NCBI GenBank assembly: GCA_030737835.1
Contig: CM060849.1
Span: forward strand, 15,977,216-16,041,215
DNA length: 64,000 nucleotides
Direction: 5' to 3'
DNA from: Acorus gramineus
Lineage: Eukaryota > Streptophyta > Magnoliopsida > Acorales > Acoraceae
Shown here: in pieces, positions 47,501 through 61,169 of the stretch
How positions within the stretch are numbered: position 1 is the first letter of the stretch
Layout of the letters: each line of letters opens with the position of its first letter
Made by a program: the position numbers and the translations under genes
Notes under the pieces: generated by a model
Databases searched by the model: none
What the model saw: the letters and a program-made list of their open reading frames with translations, nothing else
Told to the model about the DNA's origin: nothing

Positions 47501-50500
47501 AGGGGGGAAATCAGCATTGAGGAATAGAGGCTTTGTTAGAGTGGTCGTGGTTGGTAGAAACCTCCTCTAACGAGGCTGTTGTCCTTTTCTTTTCTTTTCC
47601 GGTGACCATAGGCCGTGTGTTGTATTTCCTTTTGCTTTGGGCATTTGCTTGATTAATCAATATTAGGCTTATGCCTACCATTCACAAAAAAAAACCCTCT
47701 TTTCAAATCTATGGGCTTATATAAATACAGATATAGATAGATCAGAATATTGAAGTTCAACAAAATTTCTCATAGGGAGATCAATTATCAGAGAACACAT
47801 GCTTTGGCCATTTTTGTTAAAATGGTGTAGACCATAAAATTAAATGATATCACTATAAAGTTGGCATAAAAAATGTCAATATTTCATTATCAATTACAGC
47901 ATCACTATCATCGATACCATGGACTTCAAATCAGTTGATAATAGTAGGTTATAATAGAGAAACGTATCAAGAAGGAATATAAAAGACCAAACAGCAAGAC
48001 ATAAAATATAGTGGAGAAAAAGTACATCAAGATTTACAGCACATAAGGCAAACCTGTACAGAAGTGACACTCCAATCTTGTAAGATCTTCCCGAGCTTAC
48101 GTCTTTGCCATGCAGCATTTGTACAAAGAACCTTAAGCAGGTTGACCACCAGCTACACAGCAATAAACTCTTTGCTTAGCAACAAACTAGTAGAACTGAT
48201 AGAAGTTCAAATGCATGATTTTGAAAACTTGAAGAACACTAGATCAAGAAATTCAGACCTTTCCCAGCTGCACAACAAATTCAGTTTTCTGGAATTCCTG
48301 GTTCTTAGAGAGTTCCGGTAATGCGGCAGCCCTAGATATCACATCAATGATAGGATCTCTTCCAAAAAGCTTCCCATCTTGAACTAATAAAAGCTACTCC
48401 ACAGTCATCAAGGCAACAATTGAACATGGAAGACCATTATTAAAAGAATCACACAAACTGAAATAGCTTAAAGAAAAAGAAATAAACAAGCATACAAGAA
48501 GATGCATAACACGGCCAATAGGAACTCTGAAACAGTCATAATGAGATCAATAATGTCTAGCAATCATCAATGAATAACATGTAGTAGGAACAAAATAGAC
48601 ACAGAAAATAGAAAGAACAGTTCTCATGTGTATGAGAAAGAACAACCTCCTGATTCCATCACTAGGTAAGAAGGAAAATGAAAACATTGATCACAAGACT
48701 TCATCTAATCACTAGATTGATCATATTTTTATGTGGGTCCATGACTTTTATGCAACTGTTGCATTGTTAATTACATTAATTTGGGGGAATCTCCAATTAT
48801 AAAAAAGAAAGCAATAATCACACCCGTATATGTAATAGAATAAACAAAAATGCAAAAATGGCCCTTTCTCTCATTCATATTTGTGTTAATGCATCAAATT
48901 ATGGAACAAAATAAATATTCAAAGAACTATATCAAAATTGTTAACCTAGGCTTAAGGTTTTTCCACTGTCACATGCAAAAATCAAGTCAAATTTTAGAAA
49001 CCACATCAAACCCTAAGACCTTGACTATGAGATTCAAACAAATGGATTGATCTCTATTATGGAGATTGGCCATTTGACTGTGGATGGCCTACCAAACATG
49101 CTCACCAAAAGAAAACGACTTTGAATCACAGACCGGTGGTCACTTGTAACCAGGTTGGTTCAAGAATAGATTGAAGATCAGAATCCATACTTGTAGTCAA
49201 ATTGAGCTAGATGTGATCATTGATTTGGCTGCCACACATATACTTCAGCTTTTGTTGATATGCGATAAGCGATCATAGAATGAAAACTAGCATAATTCAT
49301 CTAAAATTTTGAAGGGAATAAATTTTTCTATTCAATCAATTAAAGAATATTGAATGTCTGTTGAATTGGTTAAAATGGATTCTTTGATTTTAGAAGCACT
49401 AATTCTGGAAAAGCATGACTTTTTTTTCTTTTTGAAAAGCTGCTTTGAAATACCACTTGTAACTGGAAAGCTGACTCTAGCTTTCCAATTAATCATTTAA
49501 ATTTTCAGCCTTTTTTGAAGAAAATATAGGAGTGGTCTTATGAGAAGATGCCACCCCCCCCCCACCAAAATATTATATATATATATATATATATAAAATA
49601 AAAAAATGAAAAAAAGGAGACGAGGGATCTCCGTACAACGTCATAAAAGCAAAACGAAAGAAATAGAAAAGGAAAACATTGGGGAAGAAATTCCAAATAA
49701 AAGTTGTCTCCGGATTATCACCTCGAAAACCAAAGATTACCCATAATGGTAGAAGGATTGTCCAGTTCTAATATTTTCTTAACCCAATCTCTAAGGACGG
49801 CTGATATCGCCATCCACGTGTTCTCCAAATAAAACCTCTTTTGTTGGAAAATGCATTCGTTGCAAGTGAGCCAAATACTCCAACACACCACGCGAAGGAT
49901 TTTAACCATTGAAATTCACAGTAGCAATACTACGATCACCCCCCTTGCGCCTTTTAAAGAAACAATGCCACATTCTGTCAAGCTCGTCGAAGGAGCAATG
50001 GGTCTCAAGAGCCAATCCCACCTTCTCCCATATCTGTCCTTCTTGACACCCAATAAAATTTTGGGCATTCGGAAACACGTTTGCAGCTTTTGCCTTCCTA
50101 CAAAAGCAGCCCAAACCGTGTTTGGATTCCAAAAGCCCCCTTAAAAAATGATGAACTAATATGTGTCCCTGGTGGAGATGAATAAAAAATGTCAGAAGAG
50201 CATCCATATGTGGAACTGGCTGATGAATGCTAAGACTCACCCAATCTCAATCTGAAGCTCTGGTCACTTAGTAATATAATAAAATTCTGAGCAAAGCATC
50301 ATTTAAAATCCAGCGTCATTAATTAATGCAATCAACAGATAGTTGCTGCTAGTTATTTTGATAATTATAAAATTTAAGAAAAATGGAGGCATTCCAGAGA
50401 ACATTCAGAATCAACATTGAGAAAGGGATAGAGGAATGAAAAGGAGTTGCTTGTCCTAACCTGCATATATGATCTTGCAACCAAATCAGGTTGAGACAGT

Positions 50501-52839
50501 TGGAACTGAACTACAAAGTGCAAAACTCCTTCTAGCATTTGATCCAAATGGAGGGAACATATAACATCCAAACTATGAAGAAGCTTCTCGAAATACTCAA
50601 TCGCCTGGCAAATAAAATGCAATATATCAAGAAATGACAAAAAAATAACAGAGATCCATCAAACTTTATTTTCCATATTCTCACCTTTTTCCAACTAAGA
50701 ATTTTAATTGCTCGTGGAGGAGTGGGTGCTAACATCCTACAATTTATATTAACATCAAAACCAACAGCGTTGCAACCAGAAGCAGTAGTTTTCTCTTCAA
50801 GATCATCCCCATGGGGAAGATATGAGGTTGACGTGAGGTATTCTGATGATTTACGAACACGAGCTAGTTCTGCAAGGCACGAGACTATATGCTTCCTCGC
50901 CAACTCCAACCCTGTTCCTCGGGGTTTCCTCATACAACCAAGGACGTGGAAGAAGTGCTGTGCAAGAATGGAAACGTCGAAAATCTCATCTTTATAATAG
51001 AATTTGTTATATGTTACTGGGTTGTACTCTTTTGGGTTGTATAAGACATGGAAATGTTGGACGGGGCAAGTAATCACAAGACAGTGTGTGCAATGGTTGC
51101 ATTACAAAATCCATAACTGAAATCCGGGGTGCTAATTTTCAAATCAACAATTGAGATGATCACATTGCCATCTATGAGCAAAAAATCAGATTTTACTGCT
51201 GGGAGAAGCAAATCAACATCAATTACCATGTTTAGGATACAACATATATGGAAAAAAATCAGGGTATGTATCAATTTTCTTAAGATCCAGATAAAAACAA
51301 GCATAATGACTATTTTGATTGATTTACAAGCACAAATCTGAATTTGCAGAATAAATGTGAACATCTAAAACTGAACATATTATAATCACAAACTGAGGAG
51401 ATGAGGAATCTCTTCAACATTTCTGCTTTTCATAAATCTATTATATAATGTAAATCCCCCACCCTCCTCGATGCAAATCCATCTGCGCCTTCTACTTCCT
51501 ACGATGTAAAATATAATTAGACAGCACAAGATACTTATATTTACCTAAGTGTCCTTATTACTCGGAAATTTTCGTAAATTGCCCCCCTAAGGAATAAATA
51601 CTTCTGAAGCGAGGAACCTTACCGAGAAATTGAGATTACTATTTAAAATTTTATTGTGTGTCCATCATGTAGCATATAGGAAAAAGAATTAATGTAACTG
51701 GACCCCAAGTTATTTCATGTCAATCATGATTGTAATTTTGCATAGAATAGTAGTTGCCAGGTTTTGATATTGGAGGACTAAGCTTCATAGGTGTTTAGGA
51801 CTTGATTCAGCCTTACAAAGGCCTAGGGCAGTGACCCACATGGTACATTAAAGGGGTGCATAGTTTTTTTGAAAAGAGGATTGGAGCATTCATGCCTTGA
51901 ACAAAGGAGATGAGTAGTGCCTCCAGCTTGGTTTGGGGTTAAGCATTCCCATGGCCCAAGGCACTGACCACTATTGGAGTCATTATATAGACTTGTTGTT
52001 GGGCCTATTCCCGGAGGCCCGGGGGTTGGGTATTTTGGTCTTTTTCTGTTTTTAGGGTTTGTACATCTTGTAACTATATAAGAGACCTTTCGGCCTCCAT
52101 TACTCAATACAACATTATTCCATTTATTTCTTCTACCTCCATATTGCACACTAAGATGGGGTACCTGAGGCTCGATCCAAAGGTGTCATCTTCACAGTAT
52201 TGCATTTTTCCCATGTGGTTGTATGTATTGCATGTGCATAGTTTCCATATATATCGGAGACATGCACAGTAGTATTAATGAAAACAGATGCCAATTATTC
52301 ACATATTTATTGGTACAAGAAGCTCAACATATAGCAATTTATAGTGAAAATGTCAAATTGCTTTCTATATTCAAACAAGCAATACAGGATAAGACCTTAC
52401 GAAAACGTAATCGACTTAATATTGCTTTGCAATATCCTTCCTCCAAATCAGGATTTGTTTGTAATGACTCCTCACCTGCATAAAAATAATGTCAATTACA
52501 GCCACATGTAAAAAAAAAAACACTGAACACTCGTAAACTTATTTTTCATTCAAACAGCATTTGTCAAGCAAGCAAGATAACTGGATGTACAAATATCTTT
52601 GAAATAACACAGTAATACCCAGGTTTTATAAAAAGTTTTATAACCATAGATTAGAGTTAAATCCAAGAAAATCTGCTATTTGCCATATTAAACATGGAGT
52701 ACAAAAAGTACCACACTGTGATCATAAAATCCAAAACTAACCAGCTGACATAAAAAGCTACAAAAACAATTATGCAAGAAAGAATAATGCAAGTGAAGTC
52801 TTTAGAAGTTTTAGGTTTTATTGTTATTTTATTCTTTTC

Positions 52840-52874
<35 letters not shown>

Positions 52875-55800
52875 AAATGTCCAAGCATCATCATCCTGTT
52901 GAGTAGAGAACGATAAGCTTAAAAAGAGGAGAGGTTTTGACATCTGTATAAAAAAAAGTTGTGATAGAGGGTAGATTCACCAGGTTGTGATTGTGTGTGT
53001 GTGTGTGTGTGTGTGTACATTATTATGTGAATCTGACCAAATCCATCCAGCTATAACTAAAGAGTGGAAACTAAGATAAGCTTAGAGATATCTCATACGG
53101 CTTCAATGGACCTCACTAATAACACATGCAGATGTGCAGGTAAGTCTAATATCTCAAGAATATGAAGGAATTAGTTCCTATACAGATGTCTAACTGTGAT
53201 ACAAGAGCTGTGCTTTAAAAAGAAAATGCTGGAGCAGCCATGTGAGATATAAGCCTAAAGGAAGTTCAGGCATTTTCCTCGTCCTAACATTATTTAATCC
53301 ATTGTTCTCCAGCACTATAATATTTATTACATGGCTAAAGATTGTCTACCCGGTTCATATTTTCTTTAAAAAAAAAAGAACTTTTTGAAAGAAGTGGAAG
53401 TTCTAACTTCAAAGGATTTGGGTGATACGTGAACTTCTGAAAAATTTGGAAACCAAAATTTTTTGTGCACAGTATGTAACAAGGGTGAATTGATACTGAT
53501 TGTAGATCCTATACATTGTAAGAGACATAAATATAGTTATTATATATTGATGGAAAGCAAGATGATATAGAAGTAACAACCAACTGGGTAATGTAAATAA
53601 AAAAAAGGGCAAATATGAGACTATCAGCAGAAATCAAAATTTCGTTTACACATTCAGAAGATGACCAGTACTACAAGGCATTCTAATGTGTTATGCTCTT
53701 TGTGTGACATCTCATCTCTTATACAGCTATTGAACTCCCCCATACAAATAAAGCAATAAAAATATAAATCGGAAGCCTATGTAGTACTTAGGAGCATAGA
53801 GTCAATTTCACATTGGTCACTATCGATTGGTATGCACAAATGGTTTTGGAGAAGAATTCTGAATATTCCAGCTGATTGAATGAGATTCTTTTGATAGGGA
53901 ACAGTTATTGGAAGATTGGACTTTAACACAAATTTATAAGCAAGAAAAAAGAGAACAAAAACTCATGCATAGAAATTTGTGTTGTGAATTGCGCGCAATT
54001 CATTTAGTTTGGCATTCAACAACCTAAACTAGGGACTAGACTAAATAAAGTGTCCCTACTATATGACTCAGCACTTCCACATGTTTATGACACAAATTAA
54101 TGATATCATTAAATGACCACATAAGCAAGGCCAAATAGTTTTTCACATGTTACATGGCATGGTTCAGATAAAATTTCCATATGTAGCAACATGCGTGATA
54201 AAATAATATAGAAAAGTGTGATACAGTTTGACTTTGAAGACTAACCAATATGCATTGGTGTGAGTATCCGAGAGCTGGGGATACAAATGGTTTGATGATT
54301 TTGATCATATACAAGCATCCATGCATCATAGATATCACGTAGGTTCTGGGTCACAATGAATAAAACCAACAAAATTCGTGATGGAAATATACTACCTTCT
54401 AAAATTTTCTTTTTAGATGATGGAGCCTTAGAAGCACGCAATTGGCGATTGATTGTCTCCTCAACTGAATTAAGAACTGATAGGCATTTTTCATCACCCT
54501 CTTTTTTCATGGGCAGACCATAGGCCATAACAAAAAGATCCTCTTCCTACAAAGTATTTAAAAAAATTAATATCTCAATTTGAACCTATAGATCATGTAA
54601 TACAAAATTGTTTGATTACCACTACCTACAAAATTTCAAATGAAAAGTGTAGAACCGCGTGAAAGTGAAATAACACACTTAACTACATAATATTAATTTT
54701 TTATTTGGTTACTAAATACTCTCCTGTAATGCCCTTGTCTCACTCAGCTGGGTAACAAGACAATTTCTAGACCTGAGTCATACTTTCAGTAGCATTTTAA
54801 ATTCACACGTTGACCTATGTTTTTTCCATTTTGATAGGTGGGATCTCAATGTAATTTTTTGCATTTTTAGGCAAAAAACAGTGGAAACTTCTACATGGAG
54901 GATTAAACCAGAAGAAAGCACCTAACCTCCAATTCCAAAATAAACAGGCTTTATTACATTAGGTCACAATAACAGGGAATCATCATATGTCTAAGTTATA
55001 AGGACCGATGATGAAAGAACTTTACTGCTTTCCCTCCCCTCTAAGATGAATGCCATATTCTCACCAGTTCAAGATAGCGGCTTTAAACAGATATTAAAAA
55101 ACTTGAAAAGTCTATTAGAAGACAATTTTCAGAAAAAGCAACTGAAAACAGCAACAAATCAAACACGAAATTTCTGGTCCATGCAGTTCCGCTTTCCAGA
55201 TTAGTCATTATTCTAGCCTCACCACAAGAAGAACTGATCTTTATCATTAATCAAAGCCAAGTTGACATAGGGATTATTGGCTTTAAAGAGAGTTACCTCA
55301 TGAGTGCGAGCATCAGAGACAGCAGAAATTAAAGCATTACAAGTAGCATGAATGATTCTGCAATATGAATGTAATAGAGCATGTGAAGAGGTTCTCTCAA
55401 TCTGTAGAAGATAAATACATGAATAGACAGTTTGTGCCAATGAATGACCCTTGTGCCACGTTGCCTGCAAGGCCAAACAATGAAAACTGTTAACTATGGA
55501 GGGGGCATGTGAAAATAGCAAGCACAATCAAGAGTCAAAGTCCTGGAACGACCTCACAAGCTAAAAGATGATCCATCACATCAATAGTGCTTTGCACATC
55601 AAGATTGACAGGTGCAGCACCATCTCCAATTGCTTCTTCAACAGACCGATATCCAACACTTTCCATACCAGAATCCATTTTTGGATCCATTATCTAATAA
55701 GTTTGTTGTGTATAAAAATCAATATGTGCTTTAAATTATAGAGTAAAGTAAGCATAATAAATGTGATTTGGCACCATCTAACAGTTGTTAAAGACTGGAA

Positions 55801-58800
55801 AACTATCTCCCCATCCCCCACCTCTAAAGCAGACATAGCAGCAAAAAGACTGAAATTTTCTCCATGAATGAGCTCCCCATCCTGTAAATCTGAGATTGTA
55901 GAACATCAGACTGAAGGGCTAAAAAGCATAAAATTTGTAGCAAATAATAGCAACGTATTCAGCGCACCATAGTCTATACTCAAATTTATTAAACATTTAA
56001 ACACAACCTATTTATTTACATAACCACTGTGGGGCATATCCAGAGGTTCTGCTACCACCACACAGAGAATAAATTAATGGTACACAACAAGGCCTTTTTG
56101 AAGGTTCTTTCTATGGATTCAAAAAAGTTGAATGGAAACTTTATTATAGGAATAAAAGAATTGCATGCAATGATAAAATTTTCCTTCAAAAAATCTTATG
56201 CAGTGTCTTAAACTGTTACTCTATCTGATTTCTCTGATCTACCAAGGTTAGCTGGTCAGAATTCAAATCCTCTAATTTTTTCAGAAGTAGAATGAATTTT
56301 CTGAAGTCCTTGACGTTACTATGAAGACTAACAAATGATTTACCTTTCACTTCTCATTTGTAAGCTTCTGTGTGGCTCCACTTAGATAAGCTGATGATCA
56401 AGAAGACTTTCTAATCTCCACAGTAACATGAGCATGAAAGATATCACAAATTCAAAAGAAATATGAATGATCTAATCTTTCTTAACTGTATTTGATTCCC
56501 AGTTCATTTATAAATATTTTGTGTAAGTTCATCCTCTTCGACCTTCGCACCCTGCCAGATGTGTTCTCCATCAGTTTTTTATTTTTGTAAATGTATTCCC
56601 ATGGTTGATGAATATTTCACAACTTAAACATAATTCTCTCATCACTGCAGCGTCAAGTCAAAATGTCTGTCCCAGAAAGAACATCCCATTCATGGCTCGA
56701 ATTCATAACTGAACTTCGCATCATCGTCCAGAGTAAAAAATTCATCAGATTAAATAAGAGTGCCAAAACCCTAAAAACAAGACATTCACTTAAAATTTTG
56801 AACTCGTTAAGATGTTTTATCCAGATAAGTTCCTCCTCAACCTCCAATAATTTACCCAGGTTCGGCTCACCTTTCAAACCTCTTTTCACCCCCAGGACAA
56901 TGCTAGGGCGGGTGAGCAAGCATATCCAACTCTGACAACACAATGTCAGAGGCGACGATCATACCCAAATGTTGCACATCAATAGTTAAATAAACTTATT
57001 CGATATGTTATTACCTATCCACGTTCACTAACAACAACTTCCTTTTAAGAATCCATTCTTTAGGAAAAGTAAACCATCTTATCCTATATCATATAAAGTT
57101 ATGACCTTCAATTAATATAGCTCAATTATTTGTTTAAAAAAAGCGTACTTTTTTATTTGTTAAAAGAGATATGTGACACCACCTTCCAACAACCCAAGGC
57201 CCAAGCACCTTATGAGAACACAGCAAATCCATTGCCAGATGCCTGGAATATCAACTTTTTTTCTTTTTCCTTTTTATCTGTGAGAGTGGGTAGGAATTAT
57301 CATACTAAGAAAAATGATAGCCCTCAAGCAACGGAGACGAGAATCTCCAAAGGAAGTAACCAAGTAGGAAAGAACAATTTGAAAAGAGGGAAAAAGGCAT
57401 CAAGACAGGGGAACCCATTATCCCATCTCCAACACAAATAGAGATCTAAGTCCCACTCCACACTCATCCCATGATCCTCCCCAGGAAGAACCTTAAGCCA
57501 TGATCGGAGAGAGAACACAATTGCAGCCCATATATTTTCAACATAGACCATTTCTTTTGGAATAGTTTCTCATTTCAAACCAACCAAGTGCTTCAGCAAA
57601 CAACATAAGGTATAATATCCTGGAATTTTGGTTTATTGCTTTTATCACATATGCTCTTTCTTTTTCTAAATCATTCCCGCACTTCTTCAAGATTGATGGA
57701 CTTGCATTGTATACCAAGAGCTCTTCCAACCTTATACCATATCCTTGTGCTATAAGGACACCCAAAAAATAGTGACCTCTAGTCTTTTCCTTCACATAGT
57801 CCACAGCAATGTTCATAACATTTGTCCACTTTGTTCGATTTATTTCGGTAAGAATCGTCCAGAGAAAGAAACCACAGGAAGCATTAGAATTTCAATGGTG
57901 ATATAACTCCCAAATTTTGAATTGAAAAATTGAGTCCATGTGATGTCACGGACAGGATTTGCATTAAGCTGCCTATAAAGGTATTCATGCTAATTTTCCT
58001 GAACACTTCATACCTGTCATAAAAATTTCAATGTTCTACATCATCGTCACACACCGACACACCCATAAATAATTACGAGCAACACAAATAAATGCATTCA
58101 ATTTGAAGAATTTATTTGTTTGCTCACACATACTATATATATTTAGAACATTTGGGCGAGCATCAACTCCCGCACCCTAATAGATTCCTTGGTAGACTCC
58201 CAGTCCCAGATATTCTCAACAAAAATCCTTTTGCTTTATAAACAATCTTTTGTTCCGGGAAAGCCACAAGTTCCAACACACCACATGTGGAAGACTCCTG
58301 CACACGGAACATAACGCTTGGCATCCTCTTTTCCTTTTAAGCACTTGGGTGTAGGACATTTATTTTATTATAGAGATGTAGGAGAGATCTTATTAGTATT
58401 GAAAGCCCCCGAACATAAGGAGACAAGCGATCTCTATACAAGAAAAAACAAAAACGATCAACATACAAAGAAGGTCAAGAAAAGGTGTACACACTCACAA
58501 ATGTTACTTGTTGTTATTATTATTATTGTTGTTATTGAAAAAAAAATGTCGCTTGTTATTAGTGTAGGACATTTTGTTACTAGTACTTGGTTGAAAATTC
58601 TTCGTATATTTTATGTTTCTTTTATGCTATTTCTAATCTTTCTTCTTCTTTTTTTGGCGATCCCTGTGTTCAAGGGCGGGGAGTCCCAACTCACACACAC
58701 ACATACGTATTTATTATGTCATGGTCAGGTTTTCATTTCACACATTTCCAGAGAGACTTCACCTACACATACATCTCCTGCACATGTTAACGAGCGAAGA

Positions 58801-59207
58801 CCTTCTTAACGATCCTACACTCATCCCCTAACAACTCTAAAGATCAAACCCGGTGCAATCTCGAGCAAACCAGGATCAAAGGAAGCCAAATCGAAACCCG
58901 TCAATATCAAAAACCCTAAACAACTCGATGTCGATCATCATACCTAAGATTCTAATTCCCCATGGTCAGAGGTTAGTCTTGTTTGCTTCCGCTGACATAC
59001 CAACAACTTATTTGAAAGAGGGGATCTAACGAATTCGACACTACAAAGTACAAACAACAATAACAGGGACAACGAAAACCATGACAACAAAAGAGACGAC
59101 GAAGTCTCACCGGCACAAGCGGCCTCGATCAGATGGGATACATCGACCCACCCCGTCCGTTCGAACGATGAGGGGGGAAGTCCGCCGCCGTCCGCCACGG
59201 CCTCCAT
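41519..59207 (-). CDS. NAA35: N-alpha-acetyltransferase 35, NatC auxiliary subunit (MAK10)
   Basis: Sixteen exons (minus): 59207-59111, 55889-55822, 55693-55553, 55464-55297, 54546-54396, 52475-52396, 50957-50685, 50604-50461, 48393-48259, 48152-48054, 46197-46141, 46050-45846, 42951-42833, 42752-42684, 42587-42489, 41758-41519. All GT-AG; phases agree; the product is 714 aa. Family marks: start MEAVADGGG then [12 protein letters not shown]; the Mak10 signature [79 protein letters not shown]; and the end [18 protein letters not shown] basic patch [13 protein letters not shown] lies at exon 13. NAA35 anchors the catalytic NAA30 to the ribosome in NatC, which acetylates Met-hydrophobic N-termini; role by homology. 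The coding part is 2.1 kb of a 17.7-kb gene; introns 1, 5, 6, 8, 10 and 12 are 1.4-3.2 kb, several with retroelements. No coding damage seen. Confidence 0.94.
44930..45505 (+). mobile_element. probable LINE-derived fragment, NAA35 intron 12
   Basis: The plus-strand phrase [16 protein letters not shown] matches the tail of the zf-RVT region in the other LINEs (compare IWKKVGEALG in the copy at 29.3-30.4 kb). Sequence continues to an A-rich end near 45482-45500. An 88-aa frame here has no other homology I recognise, so it is not called a gene. Confidence 0.4.
46985..47692 (+). mobile_element. 5'-truncated LINE with poly-A, NAA35 intron 10
   Basis: The plus strand encodes the ORF2 end: [20 protein letters not shown], then [20 protein letters not shown]. 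The 3' end carries GATTAATCAATATTAGGCTT and an A-run at about 47684-47692. The 5' part (46985-47230) is decayed. It is antisense to NAA35. Confidence 0.65.
49511..50240 (-). mobile_element. 5'-truncated LINE, NAA35 intron 8
   Basis: The 3' end is at a short T-run, 49511-49516. An (AT)n microsatellite (about 49573-49595) and the tail palindrome GGAGACGAGGGATCTCC (49616-49632) follow. The ORF2 C-terminus (49909-49718) reads [40 protein letters not shown]. The zf-RVT end lies upstream, near 49970-50100. Frames are broken. It is sense to NAA35. Confidence 0.7.
51397..51413 (-). mobile_element. isolated LINE tail palindrome
   Basis: GGAGATGAGGAATCTCT has the same form as the tail motif of the LINE copies here, with weak surrounding similarity. 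It is probably a much-decayed 3' end in NAA35 intron 6. Confidence 0.35.
51815..52175 (+). mobile_element. LTR retrotransposon fossil (LTR plus primer-site remnant), Copia-like
   Basis: A TATA-like CTATATAAGAGACC (52073-52087) precedes CTCCATTACTCAATACAAC, the usual look of a Copia-type U3/R junction. The LTR-like segment ends near 52152. Directly after it, about 52155-52175 resembles a degenerate initiator-Met tRNA primer-binding site. No internal gag-pol region is recognisable nearby. It is an old, broken fossil in NAA35 intron 6; limits are approximate. Confidence 0.4.
52845..53016. repeat. two microsatellites, (AG)n and (GT)n, NAA35 intron 5
   Basis: (AG)n lies at about 52845-52872 and (GT)n at about 52994-53016, about 120 bp apart with ordinary intron sequence between them. 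Confidence 0.9.
57250..57830 (-). mobile_element. 5'-truncated LINE, NAA35 intron 1
   Basis: T-rich 3' end near 57250-57270; tail palindrome variant GGAGACGAGAATCTCC at 57333-57348. The minus strand carries ORF2 end phrases: [20 protein letters not shown] and, upstream, '[13 protein letters not shown]'. Frames are broken. It is sense to NAA35. Confidence 0.65.
58140..58450 (-). mobile_element. two LINE pieces, NAA35 intron 1
   Basis: 58140-58335 (minus) reads like an ORF2 C-terminus ([16 protein letters not shown]; preceded by a 'SRNKRLF'-like phrase). 58355-58450 is a separate 3' tail with GGAGACAAGCGATCTCT at 58419-58435. They are in the wrong order for a single insert, so two events or a rearrangement are needed. 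Confidence 0.5.
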
Positions 59208-61169
59208 GAAAGGTGAGGGTGCGAGAAGATGATGTGGCGGTCGTCGATGTCAGGGTTTTCGATACAGTCTTTAACGGACGCCCTTGTTTTTGGCCGCCGA
59301 CTTCCTTTTGAGAGGGCGTACTGGGAGGGTTGTGTTCGGTCGAAAGTAAATGGTGCACGTGCGGATGACGACGGGCCATGAGAGGTTGATTATATATACT
59401 CTCATGAATTGTTATTTATTTGTTCAGTGGATTCATTTTTCTCTACCATTATATAATAATTTTAATTAATGAGAAGTGATAAAAAAATTTACAACAATGA
59501 ATATGTCGTGTCTTCTATAGTTGCTCTATATAGCATCCACGAAGTGACAGGGATAGGACACAGGTATAATCTCAATAGTTTTATACTTTTATTCCTAGCT
59601 ATCAATAAGAATAATTTGTTTTATTTTTCTATAAATTTGTGTTATTTATAAATTATATAAGTATCAATGATATATCACACCATGTGACATACTTTAACTG
59701 AGGTTGTGCACAACTAGTCTTCCCTCACGCATGTATAAATAAAAATAAAATCTATCAGCATTCAATGCCCTCAATTTATATGCGATATAATATGTCATGT
59801 TATATATACATAAAGTTTATAATAATTTTTTTAATAATAATTAAATAAATCATTTGTATAATTTATTATGAAATTACACACAAAAAAAAATGTTACAATG
59901 GAAAATGAGTTTTTTTATATATATACCTCTCAACTAACCCTATTTTATAAAAATATCCCATTTGAAACTCTAAACTAACAATATTGATTTAATGGATAAA
60001 AATAATGTTCATGTATAATTTAATCCCTTTCGAATAATATTATTGGAAATAACAAATCATTATTGGTGTTTTGCTAAAATGTGATTTTTTTGGGTATATA
60101 TACAAAAAAAAATCATTAAGATTTGGTGGATTTGGATGTTATTATTCAATGTATATTCAGGTACAAAAAGAAAAAAGAATTAAACTATTTTTTAAATTCT
60201 TTAAAAATTCATAACTTTTCAAATATAACCCCCAGTTGAGTGATTAATATCTCGTTGGAAAGATCTTTTCAATATAAAATGATAATTGTGAAATAAGCAT
60301 TTCTCAAAAATAAATTTTTCACAATGAATAGTGATTAAAAGTTGAAACTCATATTTAATCCAAAATTAGTTATTTATCACATATATTCTATGATTATTTC
60401 AATCTAACTCTGTTAAAAAATAATAACAAAAAAATAAATACAATGGTATGGAAAAATCACCATCATACATTTAATATATTTTTAAAAAAATCATTAAAAA
60501 ATTTGAGATTAATTTTTGGTGGATATCATCCAATCTCTATATATACATATGTATAAATAGGTAGATTTTTTATGCTTATCCCAATATAAAACTAATAAAA
60601 ATATTTTTTCAATCTTAACTTTAATATAAAATCAAAGATAATTAATAACTAAGGGTAAATTTGAAAAATGAAAATGTTATAAAGAAATGAATTTGAAAAT
60701 TTAAACATTTTCACTTTATAATAGATGGATTTCTGAGTCAGGTCGTTTGGATCTAATACATGGATGGCTGATGTCCATGACCTAGTGGAATAATATGCAT
60801 GGTTACCATCATTATCATTTATAAAAAAATTGCCCCTAAAGCTCTAATTGATTTTTAAATCCATCTTTCTACCATTATAAAAATTTAATTAGTAGTACAC
60901 TTGAAAATCTGAAAAACTTCACAACAACAACATGATGTGTCCCTTATGATTGCTCCGCCTAGCACCAAAGAAAATAAAGAAATCGTAAGAGAACAGCCTT
61001 CCCTAGGATACCAATGTGATGCCCACGATTCACTATAAGAATATTCTGTATTTTTTCATAAGATCATGTTATTTATAAGTTGTAAAGGTCAATAACGTAT
61101 TTACTCACTATAGTTCAAAACAAATATTATACTATTCATGACACGAGACAGGATGTGAGTGTCAATTAT
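59208..61169. other. AT-rich intergenic; NAA35 promoter at left end
   Basis: The first ~190 bp (to about 59400) are GC-rich and should hold the NAA35 leader and core promoter. The rest is very AT-rich with no gene, RNA gene or clear repeat. Confidence 0.5.
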
